From positions 16,756,001 to 16,820,000 of the forward strand of contig JAUCBN010000011.1 of assembly GCA_035048815.1 (NCBI GenBank): DNA of 64,000 nt, given 5' to 3'. This document shows, piece by piece, positions 1-12,520 of the stretch (its first letter is position 1; each line of letters begins with the position of its first letter). A program made the translations under genes and the position numbers. Below the pieces are notes generated by a model that had not been told where the DNA came from, ran no database searches, and saw nothing but the letters and a program-made list of their open reading frames with translations. The stretch is from Abelmoschus esculentus. Lineage: Eukaryota > Streptophyta > Magnoliopsida > Malvales > Malvaceae.

Positions 1-3000
1 TAATATATATAATTTTATTTAAAAGCCCATAATTAACTATTTTAACTTATAAAATTTGATTTAAAAATATCTGGATATTGTTTTGTTGGGATAAAAACGT
101 GCTTGTCTAAATGGGCTTTACAGAGGATCCGTTCGAATTATAACAGAGTAAAAAGCTTAAAATTTTAGATGAATCTGCATAATTTTATTCAAAAAACACC
201 CATAATTAACTATTTAAACTCATAAAATATTATTTACTAACATCTTATTGTTGTTTTGTTGGTATTAAAACGTGCATGTCTAAATAGGTTTTATAAAGGA
301 CTCATTACAATTTTAACCGAGTAAAATATGGAAAATTTGAGATTAATATGTATAATTTTTTTCAAAGCCTATAATTAACTATTTGAACTCATAAAATTTG
401 ATTTAATAACATTTGGCTGTCATTTTGTTGGGTTTAAAACGTTCATGTCTAAAATGGCATTATAGAGAATCCGTTCGAATTTTAACCGAGTAAAAAGTTG
501 AAAATTTTAGATTAATCTGTAAAACATTGTTCAAAAGCCCATAATTAACAATTTGAACTCGTAAAATTTGATTTAATAACATATGATTGTCGTTTTGTTG
601 GGATTAAAACGTGCATGTCTAAATGGGCTTTATAGAGGATCCGTTCGAATTATAACCGAGTAAAAAGCTTAAAATTTGTGATTAATCTGCATAATTTTGA
701 TCAAAAGCCCATACTTAACTATTTGAACTCATAAAATTGGATTTAATAACATCTTATTGTCGTTTTGTTGGGATTAAAACGTGCATATCTAAATGGGCCT
801 TATAGAGGATCCGTTCCAATTTTAACCGAGTTAAAAGTTGAAAATATGAGATTAATATATATAATTTTATTCAAAATCCCATAATTAACTAGTTGAACTC
901 ATAAAATTTGATTTAATAATATTTGGTTGTTGTTTTGTTGGGATTAAAACGTGCATATTAAAAAGGCTTTATAGAGAATCCGTTCGAATTTAAACGAGTA
1001 AAAGGCCAAAAATTTTAGATTAATCTGTTTAATTTTGTTCAAAAGCCCATTATTCACTATTTGATTACATAAAATTTGATTTAAAAATTTCTGATTTTGT
1101 TTTGTTGGGATTGAAACGTACATGTCTAAATGGGCTTTATTGAGGATCCGTTCCAATCTTAATCGAGTAAAAAACTGAAAATTTAAGATTAATATGTATA
1201 ATTTTATTTGAAAGCCCATAATTAACTATTTTAACTCAAAAAGTTTGATTTAAAAACATCTGGTTAATGTTTTGTTTGGATTAAAACGTACATGTCTAAA
1301 TGGGCTTGATAAAGAATCTATTTCAATTTTAATCAAGTAAAAAGTTGAAAATTTTAGATAAATCTGTATAATTTTGTTCAAAATCCCATAATTAACAATT
1401 TAACTCATAAAATTTGATTTATAACATATGGATATCATTTTGTTGGGATTAAAACGTGCATGCCTAAATGGGTTTTATAGAGGATCCGTTCGAATTATAA
1501 CCGAGTAAAGAGGTTAAACTTTTAGATTAATCTGCATAATTTTGTTCAAAATCCTATAATTAACTATTTGAACTCCTAAAATTTGATTTAATAACCTCTT
1601 ATTATCATTTTGTTGGGCTTAAAACGTGTATGTCTAAATGGGCTTTATAGAAGATCCGTTCTAATTTTAACCAAGTAAAAAGTTGAAAATTTGAGATTAA
1701 TATGTTTAATTTTTTTAAAAACCCATAATTAACTATTTGAACTCATAAAATTTGATTTAGTAACATTTGGTTATCGTTTTGTTTGGCTTAAAACGTGCAT
1801 GTCTAAAAAGGCTTTATAGAGAATCCGTTCCAATTTTAACAGAGTAAAACGCCAAAATTTTAGATTAATCTGTTTAATTTTGTTCAAAAACCCATTATTC
1901 ACTATTTGATTACATAAAATTTGATTTAATAACATCTGATTTTGTTTTGTTGGGATTGAAATGTGCATGTCTAAATGGGCTTTATTAAGGATCTGTTCCA
2001 ATTTTAATCGAGTAAAAAGTTGAAAATTTAAGATTAATATGTATAATTTTGTTTAAAAGCCCATAATTAACTATTTTAACTCATAAAATTTGATTTAAAA
2101 ATATCTGGCTAACGTTTTGTTCAGATTAAAACGTATATGTCTAAATGGGTTTTATAGAGAATCCATTGCAATTTTAACCGAAAAAAAAGTTGAAAAATTA
2201 AGATTAATATATATAATTTTCTTTAAAAGCCCATACTTAACGATTTTAACTTATAAAATTTGATTTAAAAACATCTGGATATCGTTTTGTTGGGATAAAA
2301 ACGTGCTTGTCTAAATAGGCTTTTCAGAAGATCCTTTCGAATTATAACAAAGTAAAAAGCTTAAAATTTTAGATTAATCTGCATAATTTTGTTCAAAAGC
2401 CCATAATTAACTATTTAAACTCATAAAATATTATTTACTAAAATCTTATTGTCGTTTTGTTGGGATTAAAACGTGCATGTCTAAATAGGCTTTATAAAGG
2501 ATCCGTTCTAATTTTAACCGAGTAAAAAGTGGAAAATTTGAGATTAATATGTATAATTTTTTTAAAAGCCTATAATTAACTATTTGAACTCATAAAATTT
2601 GATTTAATAACATTTGGTTGTCGTTTTGTTGGGTTTAAAATTTTCATGTCTAAAATGGCATTATAGAGAATCCGTTCGAATTTTAACCGAGTAAAGAGTT
2701 GAAAATTTTAGATTAATCTGTAAAACATTGTTCAAAAGCCCATAATTAACTATTTGAACTCGTAAAATTTGATTTAATAACATATGATTGTCGTTTTGTT
2801 GGGATTAAAACATGCATGTCTAAATGAGCTTTATAGAGGATTCGTTCGAATTATAACCGAGTAAAAAGCTTAAAATTTTAGATTAATCTGTATAATTTTG
2901 TTCAATAGCCCACAATTAACTATTTGAACTCATAAAATTAGATTTAATAACATCTTATTGTTGTTTTGTTGGGATTAAAACGTGCATGTCTAAATGGGCT

Positions 3001-4402
3001 TTATAGAGGATCCGTTCCAATTTTAACCGAGTTAAAAGTTGAAAATATGAGATTAATATATATAATTTTGTTCAAAATCCCATAATTAACTAGTTGAACT
3101 CATAAAATTTGATTTAATATTATTTGGTTGTCGTTTTGTTGCGATTAAAATGTGCATATCAAAAAAGGCTTTATAGAGAATCCGTTCGAATTTTAACCGA
3201 GTAAAAGGCCAAAACTTTTAGATTAATCTGTTCAATTTTGTTCAAAAGCCCATTATTCACTATTTGATTACATAAAATTTGATTTAATAATTTCTGATTT
3301 TGTTTTGTTGGGATTGAAACGTGCATATCTAAATGGGCTTTATTGAGGATCCGTTCCAATTTTAATCGAGTAAAAAGTTGAAAATTTAAGATTAATATGT
3401 ATAATTTTATTTAAAAGCCCATAATTAACTATTTTAACTCATAAAATTTGATTTAAAAACATCTGATTAACATTTTGTTTGGATTAAAATGTACATGTCT
3501 AAATGGGCTTGATAGAGAATCCATTCCAATTTTAACCGAGAATAAAGTTGATAATTTTAGATCAATCTGTATAATTTTGTTCAAAATTCCATAATTAACA
3601 ATTTAACTCATAAAATTTGATTTAATAACATATGGATATAGTTTTGTTGGGATTAAAACGTGCATGTCTAAATGGGTTTTATAGAGGATCCGTTCGAATT
3701 ATAACCGAGTAAAGAGGTTAAAATTTTAGATTAATCTGCATAATTTTGTTCAAAATCCCACAATTAACTATTTGAACTCATAAAATTTGATTTAATAACC
3801 TCTTATTATCATTTTGTTGGGATTAAAACGTGTATATTTAAATGGGCTTTATAGAAGATCCGTTCTAATTTTAACCAAGTAAAAACTTGAAATTTTGAGA
3901 TTAATATGTATAATTTTTTTAAAAGCCCATAATTAACTATTTGAACTCATAAAATTTGATTTAGTAACATTTGGTTATAGTTTTGTTTGGTTTAAAACGT
4001 ACATGTCTAAAAAGGCTTTATAGAGAATCCGTTCGAATTTTAACCGAGTAAAAAGCCAAAAATTTGAGATTAATCTGTTTAATTTTGTTCAAAAGCCCAT
4101 TATTCACTATTTGATTATATAAAATTTGATTTAATAATATCTGATTTCGTTTTGTTGGGATTGAAATGTGCATGTCTAAATGGGCTTTATTAAGGATCCG
4201 TTCCAATTTTAATCGAGTAAAAAGTTAAAAATTTAAGATTAATATGTATAATTTTGTTTAAAAGCCCATAATTAACTATTTTAACTCATAAAATTTGATT
4301 TAAAAACATCTGGTTAACGTTTTATTCGGATTAAAATGTACATGTCTAAATGGGCTTTATAGAGAATCCATTCCAATTTTAACCGAGAATAAAGTTGATA
4401 AT
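1..4402 (+). repeat. 13-monomer higher-order repeat (~2,201 bp), two copies
   Basis: Diagnostic monomer variants recur at a fixed distance. The pairs 272/2473, 441/2642, 611/2812 and 951/3152 are all 2,201 bp apart, and 1456/3660 are 2,204 apart. Thirteen anchors lie between 102 and about 2304. Shared private variants include 'aaaatggcattatag' (near 450 and 2650) and 'cgtgcttgtctaaat' (near 99 and 2300). After 4.4 kb the order decays: a five-monomer block is repeated 847 bp downstream (3660 to 4507) and again near 5673. The exact boundary phase is arbitrary. Confidence 0.85.
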
Positions 4403-5914
4403 TTTAGATCAATCTGTATAATTTTTTTGAAAATCCCATAATTAACAATTTAACTCATAAAATTTTATTTAATAACATCTGGATAAAGTTTTATTGGGAT
4501 TAAAACGTGCATGTCTAAATGGGTTTTATAGAGGATCTGTTCGAATTATAACAGAGTAAAGAGTTTAAAATTTTAGATTAATCTGCATAATTTTATTCAA
4601 AATCCTATAATTAACTATTTGAACTCATAAAATTTGATTTAATAACCTCTTATTATCGTTTTGTTGGGATTAAAACGTGTATGTCTAAATGGGCTTTATA
4701 GAAGATCCGTTCCAATTTTAACCAAGTAAAAAGTTGAAAATTTGAGATTAATATGTATAATTTTTTTAAAGCCCATAATTAACTATTTGAACTTATAAAA
4801 TTTGATTTAGTAACATTTGGTTATCATTTTGTTTGGTTTAAAACATGCATGTCTAAAAAGGCTTTATAGAGAATCTGTTCAAATTTTAAACGAGTAAAAC
4901 GCTGAAAATTTTAGATTAATTTGTTTAATTTTGTTCGAAAACCCATTATTCACTATTTGATTACATAAAATTTGATTTAATAACATCTGATTTCCTTTTG
5001 TTGGGATTGAAACGTGCACGTCTAAATAGGCTTTATTAAGTATTCGTTCCAATTTTAATCGAGTAAAAAGTTGAAAATTTAAGATTAATATGTATAATTT
5101 TGTTGAAAATCCTATAAATAACTACTTTAACTCATAAAATTGGATTTAAAAACTTCTGGTTAATGTTTTGTTCGGAATAAAACGTACATGTTTAAATGGG
5201 CTTTATAGAAAATCCATTCCAATTTTAACCGAGTAAAAAGTTGAAAATTTTAGATCAATCTGTATAATTTTGTTCAAAATCCCATAATTAACAATTTAAT
5301 AACATTTGGTTGTCATTTTATTGGGATTAAAACGTGCATGTTAAAAAAGGCTTTATAGAGAATCCGTTCCAATTTTAACCAAGTAAAAAGCCAAAAATCC
5401 TAGATTAATCTGTTTAATTTTATTCAAAAGCGCATAATTCACTATTTGATCACATAAAATTTGATTTAATAACATCTGATTTTTGTTTTTTTAGGATTTA
5501 AACATGCCTGTCTAAATGAGCTTTATTGAGGATCCGTTCCAATTTTAACCGTGTAAAAAATTTAAAATTTTAGATCAATCTGTAGAATTTTGTTCAAAAG
5601 TCCATAATTAATAATTTAACTCATAAAATTTTATTTAATAATATTTGGATATCGTTTTGTTAGGATTAAAACGTGCATGTCTAAATAGGTTTTATAGAGG
5701 ATCCGTTGGAATTATAATCGAGTAAAGAGGTTAAAATTTTAGATTAATCTGCATAATTTTGTTCAAACTCCCATAATTAACTATTTGAACTCATAAAATT
5801 TAATTTAATAATCTCTTATTATCGTTTTTTTGAGATCAAAACGTGTATGTCTAAATGGGCTTTATAGAAGATCCGCTCCAATTTTAACCAAGTAAAAGTT
5901 GAAAATTTAAGATT

Positions 5915-6065
5915 AATATGTATAAAACGTGCATGTCTAAAAAGGCTTTATAGAGAATAGTTTAGTAACATTTGGTTTTAAACGTGTATGTGTAAATGGT
6001 TTTAAACGTGTATGTCTAAATGGGCTTTATAGAAGATCCGTTCCAACTATTTGAACTCATAAAAT
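5915..6065 (+). repeat. Scrambled satellite patch with truncated monomers
   Basis: Several monomer pieces are packed into about 150 bp. Partial anchors (cgtgcatgtct, cgtgtatgtgt, cgtgtatgtct) lie only tens of bases apart, joined to 'tttagtaacatttggtttt' segments. This is a local deletion or rearrangement scar in otherwise regular array. Confidence 0.7.
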
Positions 6066-9000
6066 TTGATTTAATAACATTTGATTATCGTTTCGTTTGG
6101 TTTAAAACGTGCATGTCTAAAAAGGCTTTATAGAGAATCAGTTTGAATTTTAAACGAGTAAAAAGCTGAAAATTTTAGATTAATCTGTATAACTTTGTTC
6201 AAAAGTTCATAATTAACAATTTAAATTCATAAAATTTGATTTAATAACATCTAATTATCGTTTTGTTGGGATTAAAATGTGCATGTCTAAATGGGTTTTA
6301 TAAAGGATACGTTCCAATTTTAACCGATTTAAAAGTTGTAAATATGAGATTAATTTGTATAATTTTGTTCAAAAGCCCATAATTAACTATTTGAACAAAT
6401 AAAACTTGATTTAATAATATTTGGTTGTCGTTTTATTGGGATTAAAACGTGCATGTCGAAAAAGGTTTTATAGGGAATTATTTCGAATTTTAATTGAGTA
6501 AAAATCCAAAAATTTTAGATTAATCTGTTTAATTTTGTTCAAAAGCCCATTATTCACTATTTGATTACATAAAATTTGATTTAATAACATCTGATTTCAT
6601 TTTGTTGGGATTGAAACGTGCATGTCTAAATAGACTTTATTAAGGATCCGTTCCAATTTTAATCGAGTAAAAAGTTGAAAATTTAAGAATAATATGTATA
6701 ATTTTGTTTAAAAGCCCATAATTAACTATTTTAACTCTTAAAATTTGATTTAAAAACATCCGGTTAACGTTTTGTTCGGATTAAAACGTACATGTCTAAA
6801 TGGGCTTTATAGAGAATAATATGTCCAATTTTAACATACATGTATAATTTTGTTCCAAATCCCATAATTAACAACTTAACTCATAAAATTTTATTTAATA
6901 ACATCTAGATATTGTTTTATTGGGATTAAAAAGTACATGTCTAAATGCACATAATTAACTATTTTAAATCATAAAATTTGATTAAAAAAATATTTGGTTG
7001 TCATTTTGTTGGGATAAAAACGTGCAAGTCTAAATGGGCTTTATAGAGGATCCGTTCCAATTTTAACCGAGTAAAAAGCTAAAAATTTGAGATTAATATG
7101 TATAAATTTTAAAAGCCTATAATTAAATATTTGAACTCATAAAATTTTATTTAATAATATTTGTTGTCATTTTGTTGGGATTAATACGTGCATGTCTATA
7201 AAGGCTTTAAAGAGAATCCGTTCCAATTTTAACCGAGTAAAAAGTTGAAAATTTAAGATTAATATGTATAATTTTGTTTATCCCATAATTAACTATTTTA
7301 AATCATAAAATTTAATTAAAAAACATATGGTTGTCGTTTTATTGGGATTAAAACGTGCAAGTCTAACTGAGCTTTATAGAGGATCCGTTCCAATTTTGAT
7401 CGAGTAAAAAGTTGAAAATTTGAGATTAATATGTATAATTATTTTAGAAGTCAATACTTAACTATTTTAACTCATAAAATTTTATTTTTAATAACATTTG
7501 ATTGTCGTTTTGTTGGGATTAAAATGTGTATGTCTAAAAAGGCTTTATAAAGAATCCGTTCAAATTTTAACCAAGTAAAAAGTTAAAAATTTTAGATTAG
7601 TTTGTATAATTTTATTCAAAAGCCCATAATTAACTATTTGAACTCATAAAATTTGATTTAATAATATTTGTTTGTCATTTTGTTGAGATTAAAATATGCA
7701 TATCTAAATGGGCTTTATAGGGGATCCATTCCAATTTTAACCGAGTAAAAAGTTGAAAATTTGAGATTAATATTTATAATTTTGTTCAAAAGCCCATAGT
7801 TAACTATTTTAACTCATAAAATTCGATTTAATAACATCTGGTTTTCGTTTTGTTGGGATTAAAATGTGCATGTCGGAAAAGGCTTTATAGAGAATCCGGT
7901 CGTATTTTAACAAAGTAAAAAGCTGAAAATTTTAGATTAATCTGTATAATTTTATCCAAAAGCCCATAATTATCTATTTGAACTCATAAAATTTAATTTA
8001 ATAACATCTGGTTGTCAATTTTTTGGATTAAAACGTGCATGTCTAAAAAGGCTTTGTAGAGAATCCGTTTGAATATTAACCGAGTAAAAAACTAAAAATT
8101 TTAGATTAACCTGTATAATTTTGATCAAAAGCCTATAATTAACTATTTGAACTCATAAAATTTTATTTAGTAACATCTGGTCGTCATTTTGTTGGATTAA
8201 AACGTGTATGTCTAAATGGGCTTTATAGGGGAGACATTCGAATTTTAATCGAGTAAAAAGCTAAAAATTTTAGACTAATTTGTATAATTTTTTTAAAAGC
8301 CCATAATTAACTATTTGAAGTCATAAAATTTGATTTAATAATATCTGGTTGTCCTTTTGTTGGGATTAAAACGTGCATGTCTAAATACACTTTATAGGGG
8401 AGCCATTACAACTTTAACCGAGTAAAAAGTTAAAAATTTGAGATTAATATGTATAATTTTTTTCAAAATCTCATAATTAATTATTTGAATTCATAAAAGG
8501 CTTTATAGAGATTCCGTTCGAATTTTAACCAAGTAAAACAATAAAAATTTTAGATTAATTTTATAATCTTGTTCAAAAACCCATAATTAACTATTTGTAC
8601 TCATAAAATTTGATTTAATAACATTTGGTTGTCGCTTTGTTGTGATTAAAACGAGCATATCTAAATGGGCTTTATAGGGGATCTATTCCAATTTTAACCT
8701 AGTAAAAAGTTGAAAATTTGATATTAATATGTATATTTTTTTCAAAAGCCAATAATTAACTATTTGAACTCATAAAATTTGATTTAATAACATTTGGTTA
8801 TCGTTTTGTTGGGATTAAAACGTGCATGTCTAAAAATGCTTTATAGAGAATCCGTTCAAATTTTAACAGAGTAAAAAGCAGAAAATTTTAGAATATTCTG
8901 TACAATTTTGTTTAAAAGCCCATAATTAACTAATTGAACTCATAAAATTTGATTTAATAACATCCAGTTTTCATTTTGTTGGGATTAAAACGTGCATGTC

Positions 9001-9343
9001 AAAAAAGGCTTTATAGAGAATCCGTTCGAATTTTAGCCGAGTAAAAAGCTAAAAATTTTAGATTAATTTGTATAATTTTGTTCAAAACCCCATAATTAAC
9101 GATTTGAACTCATAAAACTTGATTTAATAACATCTGGTTGTTGTTTTGTTGGGATTAAAACGTGTATCTCTAAATGGACTTTATAGGAGATCCATTCTAA
9201 TTTTAACCGAGCAAAAAGTTAAAAATTTGAGATTAATATGTATAATTTTTTTAAAATCCCATAATTAACTATTTGAACTCATAAAATATTATTTACTAAC
9301 ATTTGGTTGTCGTTTTGTTGGGATTAAAACGTGCATGTCTAAA

Positions 9344-10275
9344 AGGGAAAACTCTTAGCAGTCTCCATCCAATGAAGTGACGATGTAAAATTGCCTGTTT
9401 GGATTAAAGTAGGAAAACCTGCTAAATGAATAGTTTCATAAGCATCAGGACAGTCGCGTAGAGCATGCATTGGGGTTTCAATTATAGTTGTACAAATTGT
9501 ACAAATACCATTTCCTAGGTTAGCTTTCAGTAATTTGGATCCCGTAGGAAGAGCTTCGTGATCTAGTCGCCATCCAAAGGCTCTAACCTTTCGTAAAGCT
9601 GGTAGCTTAGAAATGGTTTTCCAAATGTGTATAGGTCTATTTAAAGGTCCGTGTGTTTTTTTGTAAGAATAAGTAACCTGATCTAACAGAATAAAGTCCA
9701 CAGTCATTGTTCATCCATATGGTTGTATCTCGATGGTAATTAATTATAGGGATGTTTAAAATAGTGTTGGCATCTTCTCTATCAAAAAAAGAACGTATTT
9801 TAGGCTCATTCCATTGTGGTTGCCTAGGAATCATAAAATCTCGAGCTCATTTTGGAATTTTACTAGAAATTTCATATTCGCCAAAAAGTTGAACGGGAGA
9901 GGAGCCTCCCCATAGATCATGGAATATGTTAATCTTGCTATTTATTCCTGGCCTTATAATAAAGCCAAGAAGGAGCTTTTTCAGGGCCGTACAGATTCCC
10001 TTCCAAGCAAAAGAAGATTGTTTTGTCGAAGTAGCTTCGAGGATGTTGCCAGAAGGGTAGTATTTAGCTTGATGTACCTGGCCAAGGAGGTTAGATGGTT
10101 CACAAAGTAGTCTCCATATTTGTTTTCCTAGCAGTGCGATATTAAAGTTGTGGAGATCACGGAATCCCATGCCCCCTACTGAATTAGGTTGGTATACAAT
10201 CTCCCAAGGAAGTATGTGCCATCCATTTTTGTTACCTTTTCCTGACCACCAGTATCGGCGAATAGAAATGGTCAT
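9344..10275 (-). pseudogene. LINE ORF2, C-terminal region and zf-RVT
   Basis: Three open pieces (9847-10275, 9637-9834 and 9344-9707) together cover the post-RT region. RRYWWSGKGNKNGWHIL and GGMGFRDLHNFNIALLGKQ are conserved plant LINE motifs. The last piece carries the zf-RVT region (WKTISKLPALRKVRAFGWRL, then CTICTTIIETPMHALRDCP with the CxxC...H...C zinc-ligand pattern). It matches LINE copy 2 (31124-31789) closely enough to assign both to one family. The product would end just after the zinc finger, because satellite starts there. Confidence 0.88.
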
Positions 10276-10374
10276 GTCATCGATAATATTTTATGGAAGA
10301 AGGTAGCATGACATAACATATTATGGAAGAGATTGAATGATAGATTTTATGAATACTTCTCTACCACTAAAAGA

Positions 10375-11286
10375 TTATAGATGTTTATCCCATTTGGAGA
10401 TACTTGCATTAACTTTATCTCTAGTAAAACCTAACAAGGTTGTTTTGTTTTTTCCAATCAAAAGAGGGACACCCAGGTAAATACCAGGGTCGATAACCTC
10501 TTGGACTTGGAGAATATTGTTAATAGCTTCTCTTTGAGATAGAGTAGTTTTGGGAGAAAAGTAGATTGTCAAATTTTCAAAATTAATCGCTTTTCCTGAG
10601 GAGGTAGCATATTGGTGTAGAGCATTTTTGAGATGATTAGCTTCAGTGGTATTGTTTTTTATAAAGACCAAGCAATCATCAGCGAAAAGGAGATGGTTTA
10701 TTTTTGGGACATGCCGACTAGCACTAAGTCCATGGAGGTTGCCGTTAGAATTTTGAGCGTTTAGTATAGCTGTTAATCCTTGGGTGCAAAAGAGGAATAG
10801 GAATGGAGAAAGTGGGTCTCCTTGTCGGACACCTCGATGTGGTTTAAAAGATTGAGATAAAGAGGCATTTACACGGACTTGGTATGAAACGGTAGTGACA
10901 CATTTCATTATAGTAGAAATTATTGTGTTGTTGAAACCCATACGTTGCATAATTTGTTGTAAGAAAGCCCATTCCACACGATCGAAGGCTTTTTCCATGT
11001 CTAGTTTCAGACTTGCGCCTTTAGACAGATGGAAATCTCCCGTATTAAGGGTGTGAAGTAGTTCATGTGCAATTAGGATATTGTCCGTAATGTTTCTACC
11101 TTGAATTAAAGCCGCTTGGTTGTTACTAATACATAGAGGTATGAATGTTTTGAGACGGTTGACTAAAACTTTAGATATAATTTTGTATATAACAGTACAA
11201 AGGCTTACTAGACGAAGTTGCCTCATTGTCGCTAGGTTTTGTTTTTTCGGGATTAGAACAAGAATAGTTTGGTTGACCTCATCCAT
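10375..11286 (-). pseudogene. LINE ORF2, reverse transcriptase domain
   Basis: A 303-codon open stretch of non-LTR reverse transcriptase. In order it shows TILVLIPKK, the LVSLCTVIYKIISKVLVNRL block, ITDNILIAHE, KLDMEKAFDRVEW (first catalytic Asp), GVRQGDPLSPFLF, HLLFADDCLVF (the FADD catalytic pair, about residue 200) and YLGVPLL. These are the standard blocks of plant L1-type RT. The catalytic aspartates are present, but the domain is cut off from the endonuclease by stops and frameshifts upstream and from the C-terminal region by a break near 10280-10375. It is the best preserved piece of this element, but not a working gene. Confidence 0.9.
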
Positions 11287-11484
11287 GTTGGTTGTACCTA
11301 AGAGAAGATCAAGACATAGTTGTATTATGTCCTTACCAAGTGTATCCCAGTGTTGTCAGTAAAATCCACTTGGAAAACCATCAATCCCTGGAGCTTTCCT
11401 AGGATTTATATCACGAAAAGCATTTATAATTTCTTCTTCTCTCTAAGGTCTATTTAAATTTTCATTCATTTCGTGTGCCAAGTG

Positions 11485-11539
11485 TTGAAAGAATGTTTGA
11501 TTCTTTCGTAGCAATTGAAAGAATGTTTGATTCTTTCGT
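11485..11539 (-). repeat. 30-bp-offset direct duplication inside LINE linker
   Basis: A 25-bp unit starting ttgaaagaatgtttg occurs at 11485-11509 and again at 11515-11539. The 30-bp offset keeps the frame and duplicates ten codons of the linker (KESNILS repeated). It looks like a local slippage duplication. Confidence 0.85.
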
Positions 11540-11673
11540 GTGCCAAGTGTTGGAATTATCAAGGAGGCCTTGAATATTGTTTTTCTTACGGCATCCATTG
11601 GCTTTTGCATGGAAGAAAAAAGTATTTTTGTCTCCATATTGTAGCCAGTTAGTTCCAAAGCGTTGGGCCCAAT

Positions 11674-12520
11674 TTATTTCATTGTTATATTGAAGTACTT
11701 GTAGTTTTTTTTTGCTTCAATGAGGCGGTGTTGCTCAGAAGATGGTATTGGTTGTTTTAGACTATTATTAATATATGTTGTTAGATATTGTAGGCGTTCA
11801 TTTGGTTTTTTCCTTTGAGAATTTTGCCATGAATTTAAACAGTTGCCAATCTTTGGAATTTTGTATAGGGTGTTCGCATTCGTGTTGATCCAAATAGCTT
11901 TGATTAGATTTTTGCTTTCATCATTAGTGGCCCAACATTCCTCAAAGCAAGATGTTTTCTTAAAATTTCGTTTTCTAGTAAAAGTAGTGGGAGAGGTGTC
12001 AAGCATAATAGAACAATGATCAGATTTGGATTGAAAATGAGAAGTTATAGTATAATTAGGATACATATTTATCCAATTGATTGACCCAATGAAACGATCC
12101 AAACGTTTGAAGATTGGTTGTGAGTTAGGTCCATTTTTGTACCATGTGAACCATCCTGAGTTAGGTTTGCAATCGAAGAGTTCATTTCTAGATAAACATT
12201 CTTGAAAATTAATGATTTGAGATCGTGCGCGATGACATCCTTCTTGTTTTTCATTATCTCGTAGCATTTCATTAAAGTCTCCACCTAAAAGCCATGGGAG
12301 GTTGGAGGATGATTTTAAAGAATCTATTAATTTCCATGTTTTAAAATTATGATTTGTATTAGTATAACCATGTAAGTCGATAAAGTGAAATTTGGAGTCA
12401 TCATGGTTAATAATGCAATCGATATGGCGATCAGAATAAGAGAGTAAATTGGTTTGAATTTTATTATTCCGAAGTAATGCAAGGCCAGTACAAGTTGGAC
12501 TATTTCCTACCGATAAGCAT
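11674..12520 (-). pseudogene. LINE ORF2, endonuclease (EEP) domain and linker
   Basis: This is the apurinic endonuclease-like domain that would nick target DNA for target-primed reverse transcription. Visible motifs are LSYSDRHID (near 12430), PWLLGGDFNE (near 12290, the conserved GDFN core) and KSDHCSIML (near 12010, the SDH catalytic motif). The longest open stretch, 197 codons, ends at 11674. The N-terminal part is missing, because the family A LTR begins at 12521. Past the stop, a different frame carries the canonical linker motif QYGDKNTFFFHAKANG near 11600, so at least one frameshift separates domains that should be continuous. Non-functional. Confidence 0.85.

Larger units (their letters stand above)
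1..9343 (+). repeat. Satellite array 1, ~170-bp AT-rich monomer
   Basis: Head-to-tail tandem repeat. The anchor gtgcatgtctaaa and its variants recur at 272, 441, 611, 781 and 951, which gives a 170-bp period. A consensus I made by hand is exactly 170 bp with 48 G+C (about 28%). Conserved blocks in order are gtgcatgtctaaatgggctt, tatagaggatccgttcgaat, tttaaccgagtaaaaag, attaatctgtataattttg, cccataattaactatttga and ataaaatttgatttaataac. The array runs off the left edge. On the right it stops abruptly inside a monomer, where LINE sequence begins. The period is the nucleosome-scale length common in plant centromeric satellites. Centromeric function is inferred, since no CENH3 data are available. 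Open frames across monomers on the minus strand are by-products of the repeat. Confidence 0.97.
9344..12520 (-). mobile_element. L1-like LINE copy 1, truncated at both ends
   Basis: On the minus strand the order is endonuclease, linker, reverse transcriptase, C-terminal region, zf-RVT, which is the ORF2 layout of plant L1-type non-LTR retrotransposons. The 5' side is cut where the family A LTR begins. The 3' side stops inside the region after zf-RVT, so the RNase H domain and poly(A) tail seen in the second copy are missing and the sequence joins directly to satellite. The missing tail means this end is a rearrangement or deletion junction, not the original insertion end. Stops and frameshifts split ORF2 into several pieces. 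Confidence 0.9.

Noticed and set aside
944..4206. Minus-strand ORFs of 60-90 codons with similar peptides (starting MERILNKAHLDMH)
   Set aside because: They are the satellite monomer read in one frame. They repeat with the monomer, change with its variants, and have no start context or domain.
1..9343. Possible CENP-B box in the satellite (gttcgaattttaaccgag)
   Set aside because: The TTCG and CGAG halves are separated by nine bases, not seven, and the invariant A and CGGG are missing. Flowering plants also lack a confirmed CENP-B box system.
1..9343. CRISPR-like array of regularly spaced repeats
   Set aside because: The whole 170-bp unit is repeated, with no unique spacers and no cas genes, in a plant context.
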